Source: Maritalea sp051251695 (GTDB taxonomy: Bacteria > Pseudomonadota > Alphaproteobacteria > Rhizobiales > Devosiaceae). Taken from it: 64,000 bases of DNA. The translations under genes and the position numbers were made by a program. Location: assembly GCF_051251695.1 (NCBI RefSeq), contig NZ_JBPOEU010000008.1, forward strand, positions 1-64,000, given 5' to 3'. Below the pieces are notes generated by a model. It did no database searches and was not told where the DNA came from. It was given only the letters and a program-made list of their open reading frames with translations. Positions 34,890-42,277 of this stretch are shown here, one piece after another; position 1 is the first letter of the stretch, and each line of letters opens with the position of its first letter.

Positions 34890-36581
34890 ATGCTTTCTCG
34901 TCGTGAGTTTTTGATGGCGGCTGTAGCAACGTCAGCAATTGGTGGAGTTGGTATGTCTGGGCAATGGGCTCGGGCGGCAGCGCGCCAAGAACTTACTCAA
35001 GGCGATTTGCTGGATATGGATGGCTACGGGAATGTGACCCTCGTGCATATTACTGACCTACACGCCCAGCTTAAACCAGTTTATTTCCGCGAACCCTCCA
35101 TCAATCTGGGCGTTGGCGATGTTAACGGTTTACCGCCTCATGTTACGGGGAAAGACTTTCTTGACTTGTATAATATTGCTCCCGGTTCTGCTGATGCATA
35201 CGCGCTGACTTCTGATGATTATGTCAGCCTAGCTAATGAGTACGGCAAGATGGGTGGCATGGACCGCATTGCAACAGTCGTGAACTCCATCCGCTCAGAA
35301 CGTGCTGACAACATGTTGCTGCTGGATGGCGGTGATACTTGGCAGGGCAGCTATACGTCCAACCAAACCCAAGGCGCAGATATGGTTGAGGTGATGAACT
35401 CCTTGCAACCTGACGCGATGACGGGGCACTGGGAGTTTACCTACGGTGTGGACCGGGTAACTGAAATTGTCGACGAGTTGCCGTTCTCGTTTTTGGGCTC
35501 GAATATTTATGACGCTGAATGGAATGAACCAGCGTTTGAAGGATATAAGATATTTGAACGCTGTGGCGTGAAAATCGGCGTTGTCGGTCAAGCTTTCCCA
35601 TATACACCAATTGCAAATCCACGTTGGATGTTTCCGAACTGGTCGTTCGGCATTCGCGAAGAAGATATTGTTCGCAATATCGAAGCGGCGCGCGCAGATG
35701 GTGCTGAACTTATTGTATTGCTTTCCCATAACGGTTTTGATGTTGATCGTGCGTTGGCGAAACGTGTTGATGGCATTGATGTTATTCTTTGTGGTCACAC
35801 CCACGATGCTCTGCCAGAACCACTGCTGGTGAATGGCACATTGCTGGTTGCGACGGGTTCGCACGGCAAGTTTGTTTCGCGGCTTGATTTGGATGTGCAA
35901 GGCGGCGAGGTCAAAGGCTTCAAATATCGATTGGTGCCGATTTTCTCTGATGTAATTGCACCTGATGCGTCTATGACGGCATTGGTGGATAAAGTCCGTG
36001 CGCCTTACAAAGAAGAGTTGGCGCGAGAACTGGGAACAACAGATAGTCTTTTGTACCGTCGTGGCAATTTCAATGGCACCTTTGATGATCTTATTTGTCA
36101 GGCGCTGATTGAGGAGCGAGACGCGGACATTTCGCTTTCACCCGGCTTTAGATGGGGCACGAGCGTGCTGCCAGGTCAAGCGATCACCGTTGAAGATTTA
36201 CACAATGCATGTGCGATGACCTATCCGTCGGCATATCGTTCTGAAATGACCGGCCAGACCATTCACGACATCTTGGAAGACGTTGCGGACAACTTGTTCA
36301 ATGTTGACCCCTATTACCAACAAGGTGGCGATATGGTGCGTGTGGGCGGTATGGGTTACACGATTGACCCAACCAAGACCATTGGCAACCGAATTACTGA
36401 CATGACCATGCTGAAAACGGGCGAGAAGATTACGGCTGAGAGCGCCTACATCGTGGCTGGATGGGCGTCTGTTAGTGAAGACGTCGAGGGCCCCGCAATT
36501 TGGGATGTCGTGGAAGATCATCTGAAAAAGAACCCGGTTGTCGCTTTAGAGGCGAACCGTTCTGTTAAAGTAATTACCTAA
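34890..36581 (+). CDS. soxB: Thiosulfohydrolase SoxB
   Basis: 563 residues. A Tat signal MLSRREFLMAAVATSAIGGV leads into a 5'-nucleotidase-like dimanganese enzyme that hydrolyses sulfate off the SoxY-bound sulfonate. Metal-site segments are HITDLHAQLKP near residue 53, LLLDGGDTWQGS near 147, GHWEFTYG near 178, LSHNGFDVD near 277 and CGHTHDALP near 300. The length matches the family. It follows soxA after a hairpin. Confidence 0.97.
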   Translation: MLSRREFLMAAVATSAIGGVGMSGQWARAAARQELTQGDLLDMDGYGNVTLVHITDLHAQLKPVYFREPSINLGVGDVNGLPPHVTGKDFLDLYNIAPGSADAYALTSDDYVSLANEYGKMGGMDRIATVVNSIRSERADNMLLLDGGDTWQGSYTSNQTQGADMVEVMNSLQPDAMTGHWEFTYGVDRVTEIVDELPFSFLGSNIYDAEWNEPAFEGYKIFERCGVKIGVVGQAFPYTPIANPRWMFPNWSFGIREEDIVRNIEAARADGAELIVLLSHNGFDVDRALAKRVDGIDVILCGHTHDALPEPLLVNGTLLVATGSHGKFVSRLDLDVQGGEVKGFKYRLVPIFSDVIAPDASMTALVDKVRAPYKEELARELGTTDSLLYRRGNFNGTFDDLICQALIEERDADISLSPGFRWGTSVLPGQAITVEDLHNACAMTYPSAYRSEMTGQTIHDILEDVADNLFNVDPYYQQGGDMVRVGGMGYTIDPTKTIGNRITDMTMLKTGEKITAESAYIVAGWASVSEDVEGPAIWDVVEDHLKKNPVVALEANRSVKVIT

Positions 36582-36634
36582 TAAATCAAAGAGTTAGAGA
36601 TTTTTTTGATTTATGGATAGGAATCTGTTCAAAT

Positions 36635-36658
36635 ACATATGAAAAACCATATGAATAT
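36635..36658. promoter_or_regulatory. Candidate SoxR operator / internal promoter upstream of soxC
   Basis: ACATATGAA at 36635-36643 is followed by CATATGAATAT at 36648-36658, two direct CATATGAA copies with a 13-bp period. They lie in the 94-bp soxB-soxC gap. The nine-base core is identical to that before soxX and the metallo-hydrolase gene, so soxCD-soxF may have a separately controlled promoter. Confidence 0.5.
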
Positions 36659-36675
36659 AGAAAGGCGTCATCGGG

Positions 36676-37983
36676 GTGAGTGAAATATCAAAACCGAAAA
36701 ACGCGGACAAGGCTGACAGGCAAATGAATCAAGGGCGGCGTGCGTTCTTGAAGAATGGTCTTATGGCTGGCGGCGCTGCTGCGATTGGTGCAGCAAGTGC
36801 TGGCGCTGCGCATGCCGCTGGTGAAGACGTGATTTTGCAAAAGCAAGATTGGCGTACTACTTTGGGCGACGGCGTTGGCGAGCGGCCATACGGGTTTCCA
36901 TCTGAGCATGAAAAACATGTTGTTCGCCGCAGTGTCGAATGGCTAACGGCGGATCCCATTAGTTCGGTTAGCTTCACGCCTTTGCATGAACTTGATGGTA
37001 TTATTACGCCAAATGGCGTTTGTTTCGAGCGGCACCATGGCGGTATTGCAGAGATTGACCCGACTGCGCATCGGTTGATGATCCATGGGTTGGTGGATAC
37101 GCCTTTGGTCTTTACGCTAGAAGACATAAAGCGGTTTCCCCGAGAAAACAGAGTTCACTTTTTGGAGTGCGCAGCCAACTCGGGCATGGAATGGCGCGGT
37201 GCTCAGCTGAACGGCGTGCAGTTCACCCACGGCATGATCCACAATGTTATGTATACGGGTGTCAAACTGCGGCACGTTCTTGAAGAAGCAGGCATCAAAC
37301 CAAACGGTAAATGGTTGCTAGCTGAAGGCGGAGACGCCTCCGCGATGACCCGTTCGATCCCGATGGAAAAAGCACTCGATGATTGCATGATCGCCTTCAA
37401 GATGAATGGCGAGGCGCTTCGTCCGGAACAGGGCTATCCACTGCGGCTTGTGGTGCCGGGTTGGGAAGGTAACATGTGGATCAAGTGGTTGCGACGCATT
37501 GAAGTTGGTGATCAGCCTTGGCAGCAGCGCGAAGAGACCTCAAAATATACAGATTTGATGCCTGATGGGCGCGCGCGGCGATTTACGTGGCAAATGGACG
37601 TGAAGTCTGTGATCACCAGCCCAAGTCCGCAAGTACCGATTACGCATGGCAAAGGCCGCACCGTAATTACGGGGCTTGCATGGTCAGGCGCGGGCAAAAT
37701 CTCGCGGGTGGATGTTTCGATTGATGGTGGGCGCAACTGGCAGCCTGCACGGATCGACGGGCCGAGCTTTTCTAGATCAGTTCATCGGTTTTATCTTGAT
37801 ATCGATTGGAATGGTGAACCGCTTTATTTGCAGTCTCGGGCAATGGATGAAGCCGGAAATCTTCAGCCAACTAAAGATGCGTTACGGGCTGTACGCGGCG
37901 TTAACTCGATCTATCACAATAACGGTATTCAAACATGGTACGTGGCAAAAGACGGAGTGACGGAAAATGTTGAAGTTTCTTAA
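36676..37983 (+). CDS. soxC: Sulfane dehydrogenase molybdenum subunit SoxC
   Basis: 435 residues from GTG 36676. A Tat signal around NQGRRAFLKNGLMAGGAAAI precedes a sulfite-oxidase-fold molybdopterin domain; the molybdenum ligand is Cys165 in VHFLECAANSG. GGDASAMTRSIPMEKAL, EQGYPLRLVVPGWEGNMWIK and a C-terminal dimerisation domain follow. With SoxD it oxidises the SoxY-bound sulfane sulfur, so the organism is predicted to oxidise thiosulfate fully to sulfate without sulfur globules. The end overlaps soxD by 17 bp. Confidence 0.97.
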   Translation: MSEISKPKNADKADRQMNQGRRAFLKNGLMAGGAAAIGAASAGAAHAAGEDVILQKQDWRTTLGDGVGERPYGFPSEHEKHVVRRSVEWLTADPISSVSFTPLHELDGIITPNGVCFERHHGGIAEIDPTAHRLMIHGLVDTPLVFTLEDIKRFPRENRVHFLECAANSGMEWRGAQLNGVQFTHGMIHNVMYTGVKLRHVLEEAGIKPNGKWLLAEGGDASAMTRSIPMEKALDDCMIAFKMNGEALRPEQGYPLRLVVPGWEGNMWIKWLRRIEVGDQPWQQREETSKYTDLMPDGRARRFTWQMDVKSVITSPSPQVPITHGKGRTVITGLAWSGAGKISRVDVSIDGGRNWQPARIDGPSFSRSVHRFYLDIDWNGEPLYLQSRAMDEAGNLQPTKDALRAVRGVNSIYHNNGIQTWYVAKDGVTENVEVS

Positions 37984-39025
37984 ATTTGCCGCGCTTAGCG
38001 TTGTTGCCGCTATCGTGCTTTCTGGCGCGGCGTTTGCGCAGGGTGATGCTGTAGCTGGCGCGAAAGTGTTCAAAAAGTGCAAAGCTTGCCACGCCATTGG
38101 TGATGGGGCAAAGAACAAAATTGGGCCACAACTCAACGATATTTTTGGCCGCGATGCGGGTTCAATCGAAAGGTTTAAATACTCGAAGGCGATGCTGGCG
38201 AAGGCCGATGAAGGCTTGGTGTGGGATGATGCTAATTTGGCCGCGTTCCTTGCTAAGCCGAAAGCTTTCATCAAGGGCACGAAAATGTCGTTTGCTGGTT
38301 TGAGAAAGCAAAAAGACACCGACAATTTGCTGGCCTATCTCAAATCGTTTTCGGCAGCTCAAGAAGAGGCTGTGGTTGAGGAAGTCGTGCCAGTAGTTGA
38401 AGATGTTCCCGTTGCTGTTAAACCTATCAACGAAAGCATGCCGACACATGGCGTATTTCAACTTGGACGTGTCGCAACTGCTGATGAGATATCGGCTTGG
38501 GACCATGACGTGCGACCAGATGGAATGGGTCTGCCAGAAGGGCGTGGCAACGTTCTTGATGGCGAAGAAATATTTATTGAGAAATGTGCTTCTTGTCACG
38601 GTGATTTTGGCGAAGGTACTGGAAGATGGCCTGTTCTTGCAGGTGGCCAAGGCACTTTGCAAGACGAGCGGCCAGTTAAAACCATAGGCTCCTATTGGCC
38701 ATACCTTTCAACGGTTTATGATTATGTGCAACGTGCGATGCCATTTGGCGAGGTAGGCAGTGTTTCCGACGATGAAACCTATGCGATTACCGCCTACTTG
38801 CTTTATTTAAATGACATTGTTGATGATGAAGAATTTGAGCTTTCCAACGAGAATTTTTTGTCCATAGAGATGCCCAACACGGCGAACTTTTACGCGGATG
38901 ATCGGGCGGACGAGCCAAGTTATGGTACAAGTGAAGAACCTTGTATGAGCGCATGCAAACCTGGTCCGGTTGAGATTACAAAACGAGCACAAGTGTTGGA
39001 CGTGACACCAGACCAGAGCAATTAG
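37967..39025 (+). CDS. soxD: Dihaem cytochrome SoxD
   Basis: 352 residues with signal peptide (LKFLKFAALSVVAAIVLSGA, then AFA-QGD). Two c-type haem motifs are CKACH at 38-42 and CASCH from Cys207. The first domain ends near residue 125 and is joined to the second by a Glu/Val-rich linker of about 20 residues. The C-terminus holds a CMSAC pair near residue 325, of unknown role. It accepts electrons from SoxC. It overlaps soxC by 17 bp. Confidence 0.95.
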   Translation: MLKFLKFAALSVVAAIVLSGAAFAQGDAVAGAKVFKKCKACHAIGDGAKNKIGPQLNDIFGRDAGSIERFKYSKAMLAKADEGLVWDDANLAAFLAKPKAFIKGTKMSFAGLRKQKDTDNLLAYLKSFSAAQEEAVVEEVVPVVEDVPVAVKPINESMPTHGVFQLGRVATADEISAWDHDVRPDGMGLPEGRGNVLDGEEIFIEKCASCHGDFGEGTGRWPVLAGGQGTLQDERPVKTIGSYWPYLSTVYDYVQRAMPFGEVGSVSDDETYAITAYLLYLNDIVDDEEFELSNENFLSIEMPNTANFYADDRADEPSYGTSEEPCMSACKPGPVEITKRAQVLDVTPDQSN

Positions 39026-39063
39026 TTAGCGCCGGTTCGGCGCAGTAAATTTCGGAGGAAGCA

Positions 39064-40335
39064 ATGAGTGTTGATCGTCGGGGATTTATCGGGTTGGGCG
39101 CGGCAGGGGCGGCTACATTGGCGTTTCCTTCGGTTTTGCGCGCTCAGGTTAGGCCGCGCGTAGTTGTTGTCGGTGGAGGGGCCGGTGGTGCATCTGCCGC
39201 TCGGGCAATATCTGCACTTGCAAATGGCGCGCTTGATATAACACTAATCGAGCCGAAAAAGACTTACACTACCTGCTTTTTCTCCAATCTATATCTGGCT
39301 GACTATCGTAGTTTTTCGTCTATAACACATTCATATTCAAAGTTGAAAAGTGTCGATGGGATCAATGTGATCCACGACTATGCCGCCCAGATTGATCGTG
39401 GCAAACAGCGCGTGGTTTTGGTATCTGGCGGTTTTGTCGAATATGATCGACTTGTTCTATCGCCCGGCATTGATTTTGATTTTGACACAACGCCTGGCTA
39501 TTCGATTGAAGACGTTGATATTGCGCCCCATGCTTGGCAAGCCGGTGAACAAACTCAACTTCTTAAGCAAAAGCTGGATTTGATTGAGGATGGTCAACAG
39601 ATCATCGTCGTTCCCCCAGATTACCCCTATCGGTGTCCACCCGGACCATATGAGCGTGTTTCCATGATGGCACATTTATTGACCGCTAAAGGGCATACGA
39701 ATTCTCGGATTATTATTCTTGACCCTAAGCCTAGTTTTTCAAAACAAGCGTTATTTTCGCAAGGTTGGGCGCAGCATTACCCGGGCATGGTTGAATGGTT
39801 GGGGCCAGATATACATGGCGGCATAATCAATATTGATGCGCAATCTGGGATTGTGGAAACTGATTTTGATGATTTTGAAGGTGACTTACTAAACGTAATA
39901 CCCGGTCAATTAGCTGGTGAAATTGCACGATCTGCCCAACTGGCAAATGAGACAGGGTTTTGCGAAATCGACGGATCATCAATGCGTTCACAGTTGGACC
40001 CAAACATATATGTCATCGGGGATAGTTGCATTGCTGGGAAAATGCCGAAATCGGCCTATTCAGCCAACAGCCAAGCAAAGGTCTGCGCACAAAATGTTGT
40101 AGCTGATCTAACTGGCAGCGATCGTGGAGAAGCCGAATTTGGCAATGCATGTTATAGCCTGATTTCAGACAATAATGGGGCCGTGGTCAGCGCAACTTTT
40201 AAAGCCCAAATGCAAAAGATTGAACCGGTGACAAGTCACGTTTCGCAACTGGAAGAAACACCCGAAGAACGCGCTGCGACCTTCGCCCAGTCGTTGGAGT
40301 GGTATGCTGACATTAGCGCCGATATGTTTGGTTGA
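39064..40335 (+). CDS. soxF: FCSD-type flavoprotein SoxF (sulfide dehydrogenase flavin subunit)
   Basis: 423 residues. A Tat signal SVDRRGFIGLGAAGAATLAF precedes a mature flavoprotein with the FAD motif VVVGGGAGGASAARAISAL. Cysteines in TYTTCFFSNLYLADY near residue 75 and PYRCPPGPYERVSMM near 190 correspond to the FCSD redox region, and NIYVIGDSCIAGKMPKSAYS is the second FAD contact. In Paracoccus SoxF pairs with the dihaem cytochrome SoxE; no soxE is found between soxD and soxF or nearby, so its electron acceptor is open. Confidence 0.93.
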   Translation: MSVDRRGFIGLGAAGAATLAFPSVLRAQVRPRVVVVGGGAGGASAARAISALANGALDITLIEPKKTYTTCFFSNLYLADYRSFSSITHSYSKLKSVDGINVIHDYAAQIDRGKQRVVLVSGGFVEYDRLVLSPGIDFDFDTTPGYSIEDVDIAPHAWQAGEQTQLLKQKLDLIEDGQQIIVVPPDYPYRCPPGPYERVSMMAHLLTAKGHTNSRIIILDPKPSFSKQALFSQGWAQHYPGMVEWLGPDIHGGIINIDAQSGIVETDFDDFEGDLLNVIPGQLAGEIARSAQLANETGFCEIDGSSMRSQLDPNIYVIGDSCIAGKMPKSAYSANSQAKVCAQNVVADLTGSDRGEAEFGNACYSLISDNNGAVVSATFKAQMQKIEPVTSHVSQLEETPEERAATFAQSLEWYADISADMFG

Positions 40336-40370
40336 TCCCAGTCGTTACCTTGTCACCTAGTAGTTAAATA

Positions 40371-40826
40371 CTACATGGCGGGATAGGTGTTGGTACGCTT
40401 GACTTCGCCATACGCAAAACTCGTTTCAATTGCAGCCACCCCGGAAATTTTGTGGATACGCTGCCGGGTAAAGCGCTCATAATCTTCAAGACTAGCGACG
40501 ACAACGCGCAATAGATAATCCCAGTCGCCGGTCATGAGGTGGCATTCAAGTATTTCATCAATTCGACGCACAGCAGTTTCAAATTCACTCACGACGTTTT
40601 CGGTGTGATGTTGAAGTTTGATTCGCACGAAAACGGTAACCGGCAAACCGTATTTTCCTTGGTCAACAATCGCGCAATAGCCCTTGATAATCCCAGCTTT
40701 TTCAAGGTTTTTCAGGCGTCGCAGGCATGGGGATGGAGACAGATTTACACGCTCAGCCAGTTCTTGGTTGGTTAAACGTCCGTTGGTCTGTAACTCCCTA
40801 ATGATGTTTTGGTCGATTTTGTCCAT
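40371..40826 (-). CDS. mdeR: Lrp/AsnC-family regulator, MdeR-like
   Basis: 151 residues. The N-terminal helix-turn-helix DQNIIRELQTNGRLTNQELA and VNLSPSPCLRRLKNLEKAGI is followed by a RAM effector domain (MTGDWDYLLRVVVASLEDYE). GGAGGAG precedes ATG 40826. It is divergent from methionine gamma-lyase and its E1-like partner, the arrangement of mdeR-mdeAB in Pseudomonas putida, where MdeR activates the operon in response to methionine. The same role is inferred here; the symbol rests on that synteny. Confidence 0.85.
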   Translation of the reverse strand: MDKIDQNIIRELQTNGRLTNQELAERVNLSPSPCLRRLKNLEKAGIIKGYCAIVDQGKYGLPVTVFVRIKLQHHTENVVSEFETAVRRIDEILECHLMTGDWDYLLRVVVASLEDYERFTRQRIHKISGVAAIETSFAYGEVKRTNTYPAM

Positions 40827-40837
40827 TCACTCCTCCA

Positions 40838-40948
40838 ATGCGCAACAATATGCCAATTTTGAGGGTCTTTGTATCCATATTTGCCAGAAACTGCTGCGGA
40901 AAAAGCAATATCATGGTGTCGATGATGGCGCAATGTTGGCGCAATGTT
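40838..40948. promoter_or_regulatory. mdeR-mdeA divergent control region with 11-bp tandem repeats
   Basis: Two perfect tandem copies of GGCGCAATGTT at 40927-40937 and 40938-40948 place the same site one helical turn apart, about 30 bp before mdeA. A similar inverted sequence, TGCGCAACAAT, lies at 40839-40849 close to mdeR. GCGCAAyrTT-like half-sites on the same helix face suit Lrp-type octamers; MdeR is the obvious candidate. Confidence 0.6.
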
Positions 40949-40976
40949 GGCCGCTCACAGTTCAAAGGAATGCGAA

Positions 40977-42203
40977 ATGAAAGATGATTCACTAGGACGC
41001 CCACTTGGACGCTCACTTGGGTTTTCGACAAACGCCATTCATCATGGATATGATCCGTTGGATGAAGAGGGCGCGCTTACCCCGCCGCTTCACCTGACTT
41101 CGACCTATGCATTTGACTCTGCTGAGCATGGCGGTGAAATGTTTGCGGGGGAACGGCAGGGGCATGTCTATTCTCGGATTTCTAATCCAACATGTGATTT
41201 ACTTGAGCGCCGGATCGCTGTTTTAGAAGGCGCGGAAGCCGGATTGGCGAATGCTTCGGGTATGGGTGCAATCACATCGGTGATGTGGACATTTCTATCG
41301 CCGGGCGATGAGGTGATTTGTGATGAGACACTTTACGGCTGCACGTTTGCCTATTTCGAACACGGGTTGACCAAGTTCGGTATCAAAATCACCTATGTGG
41401 ATATGACCAATGCCGAAAATGTGCGTGCGGCAATCAGTGAGAAGACCAAGATTGTATATTTTGAGACAGTGTCAAACCCAAATATGCGGTTGATTGATGT
41501 GGCGGCTATATCTGATATCGCCCATGAGGTAGGTGCAAAGGTTGTCGTTGATAGCACCTATACTACGCCATATTTGATGCGGCCAATTGAGTTGGGTGCC
41601 GATATTGTGGTGCATTCAGCGACGAAATATTTGGGTGGACATGGCGATGTCATAGCTGGACTTGTTGCAGGTTCGCTGGAAGATATAAGTCAAATCCGTC
41701 TTGTTGGTATGAAGGATATGACCGGGGCGGTAATGGCACCGTTTAACGCCATGCTTATCTTGCGGGGCATCAAAACTTTGCAATTGCGCATGGACCGACA
41801 TTGTTCGAGCGCGATGAAAGTTGCCAAGGCACTTGAGGCGCACCCGATGGTTTCTGAAGTTCATTTTCCAGGTCTGGAAAGCTTCCCGCAACATGCACTG
41901 GCAAAGCGCACAATGAAGGATTTTGGTGGCATGATTGCGTTTGAAGTGATTGGCGGTATTGAAGCCGGTAAGTCGACGATGAACCGGCTGAAAATGATCA
42001 AAAGGGCGGTAAGTTTAGGTGACGCTGAAACGCTAATTCAGCATCCAGCGAGCATGACCCATTCGACCTATACGCCCGAAGAACGTGCGGCGCATCGGAT
42101 TAGTGAAGGCTTGGTTCGAATGTCAGTGGGGCTGGAAGATCCTGACGATATAATTGCCGATATTATGCAGGCGCTCCCTATAGCTGATCAAAAAGTTGCT
42201 TAG
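40977..42203 (+). CDS. mdeA: L-methionine gamma-lyase (Cys/Met PLP enzyme)
   Basis: 408 residues from ATG 40977 (AAAGGAA 6 bp upstream; the ATG at 40944 lies inside the repeat region). PLP lysine is Lys217 in HSATKYLGGHGDVI. LYGCTFAYFEHG holds Tyr120 and Cys122, equivalents of the tyrosine and cysteine that mark true methionine gamma-lyases among the Cys/Met family. It cleaves methionine to methanethiol, 2-oxobutanoate and ammonia. The divergent Lrp gene and the E1 gene behind it support this over cystathionine gamma-synthase. The N-terminus contains a GRPLGRSL repeat from a 12-bp tandem duplication at 40995-41018. Confidence 0.9.
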   Translation: MKDDSLGRPLGRSLGFSTNAIHHGYDPLDEEGALTPPLHLTSTYAFDSAEHGGEMFAGERQGHVYSRISNPTCDLLERRIAVLEGAEAGLANASGMGAITSVMWTFLSPGDEVICDETLYGCTFAYFEHGLTKFGIKITYVDMTNAENVRAAISEKTKIVYFETVSNPNMRLIDVAAISDIAHEVGAKVVVDSTYTTPYLMRPIELGADIVVHSATKYLGGHGDVIAGLVAGSLEDISQIRLVGMKDMTGAVMAPFNAMLILRGIKTLQLRMDRHCSSAMKVAKALEAHPMVSEVHFPGLESFPQHALAKRTMKDFGGMIAFEVIGGIEAGKSTMNRLKMIKRAVSLGDAETLIQHPASMTHSTYTPEERAAHRISEGLVRMSVGLEDPDDIIADIMQALPIADQKVA

Positions 42204-42277
42204 GTTTTTAAGTTGTTCACGATGAACGGCATGTGTTGAGTTTTGGACATGCAATGGACGAGGCGAGGGGAAGTACA

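Noticed and set aside
35295..35900. 201-codon open frame antisense to soxB
   Set aside because: It lies wholly within soxB on the opposite strand and its translation shows no known fold. Shadow frame.
38950..39064. Possible soxE remnant between soxD and soxF
   Set aside because: Only 38 bp of non-coding sequence and no CxxCH motif outside SoxD.
40995..41018. 12-bp tandem duplication in the mdeA N-terminus
   Set aside because: It is in frame (GRPLGRSL) and short, most likely ordinary slippage in a non-conserved leader.
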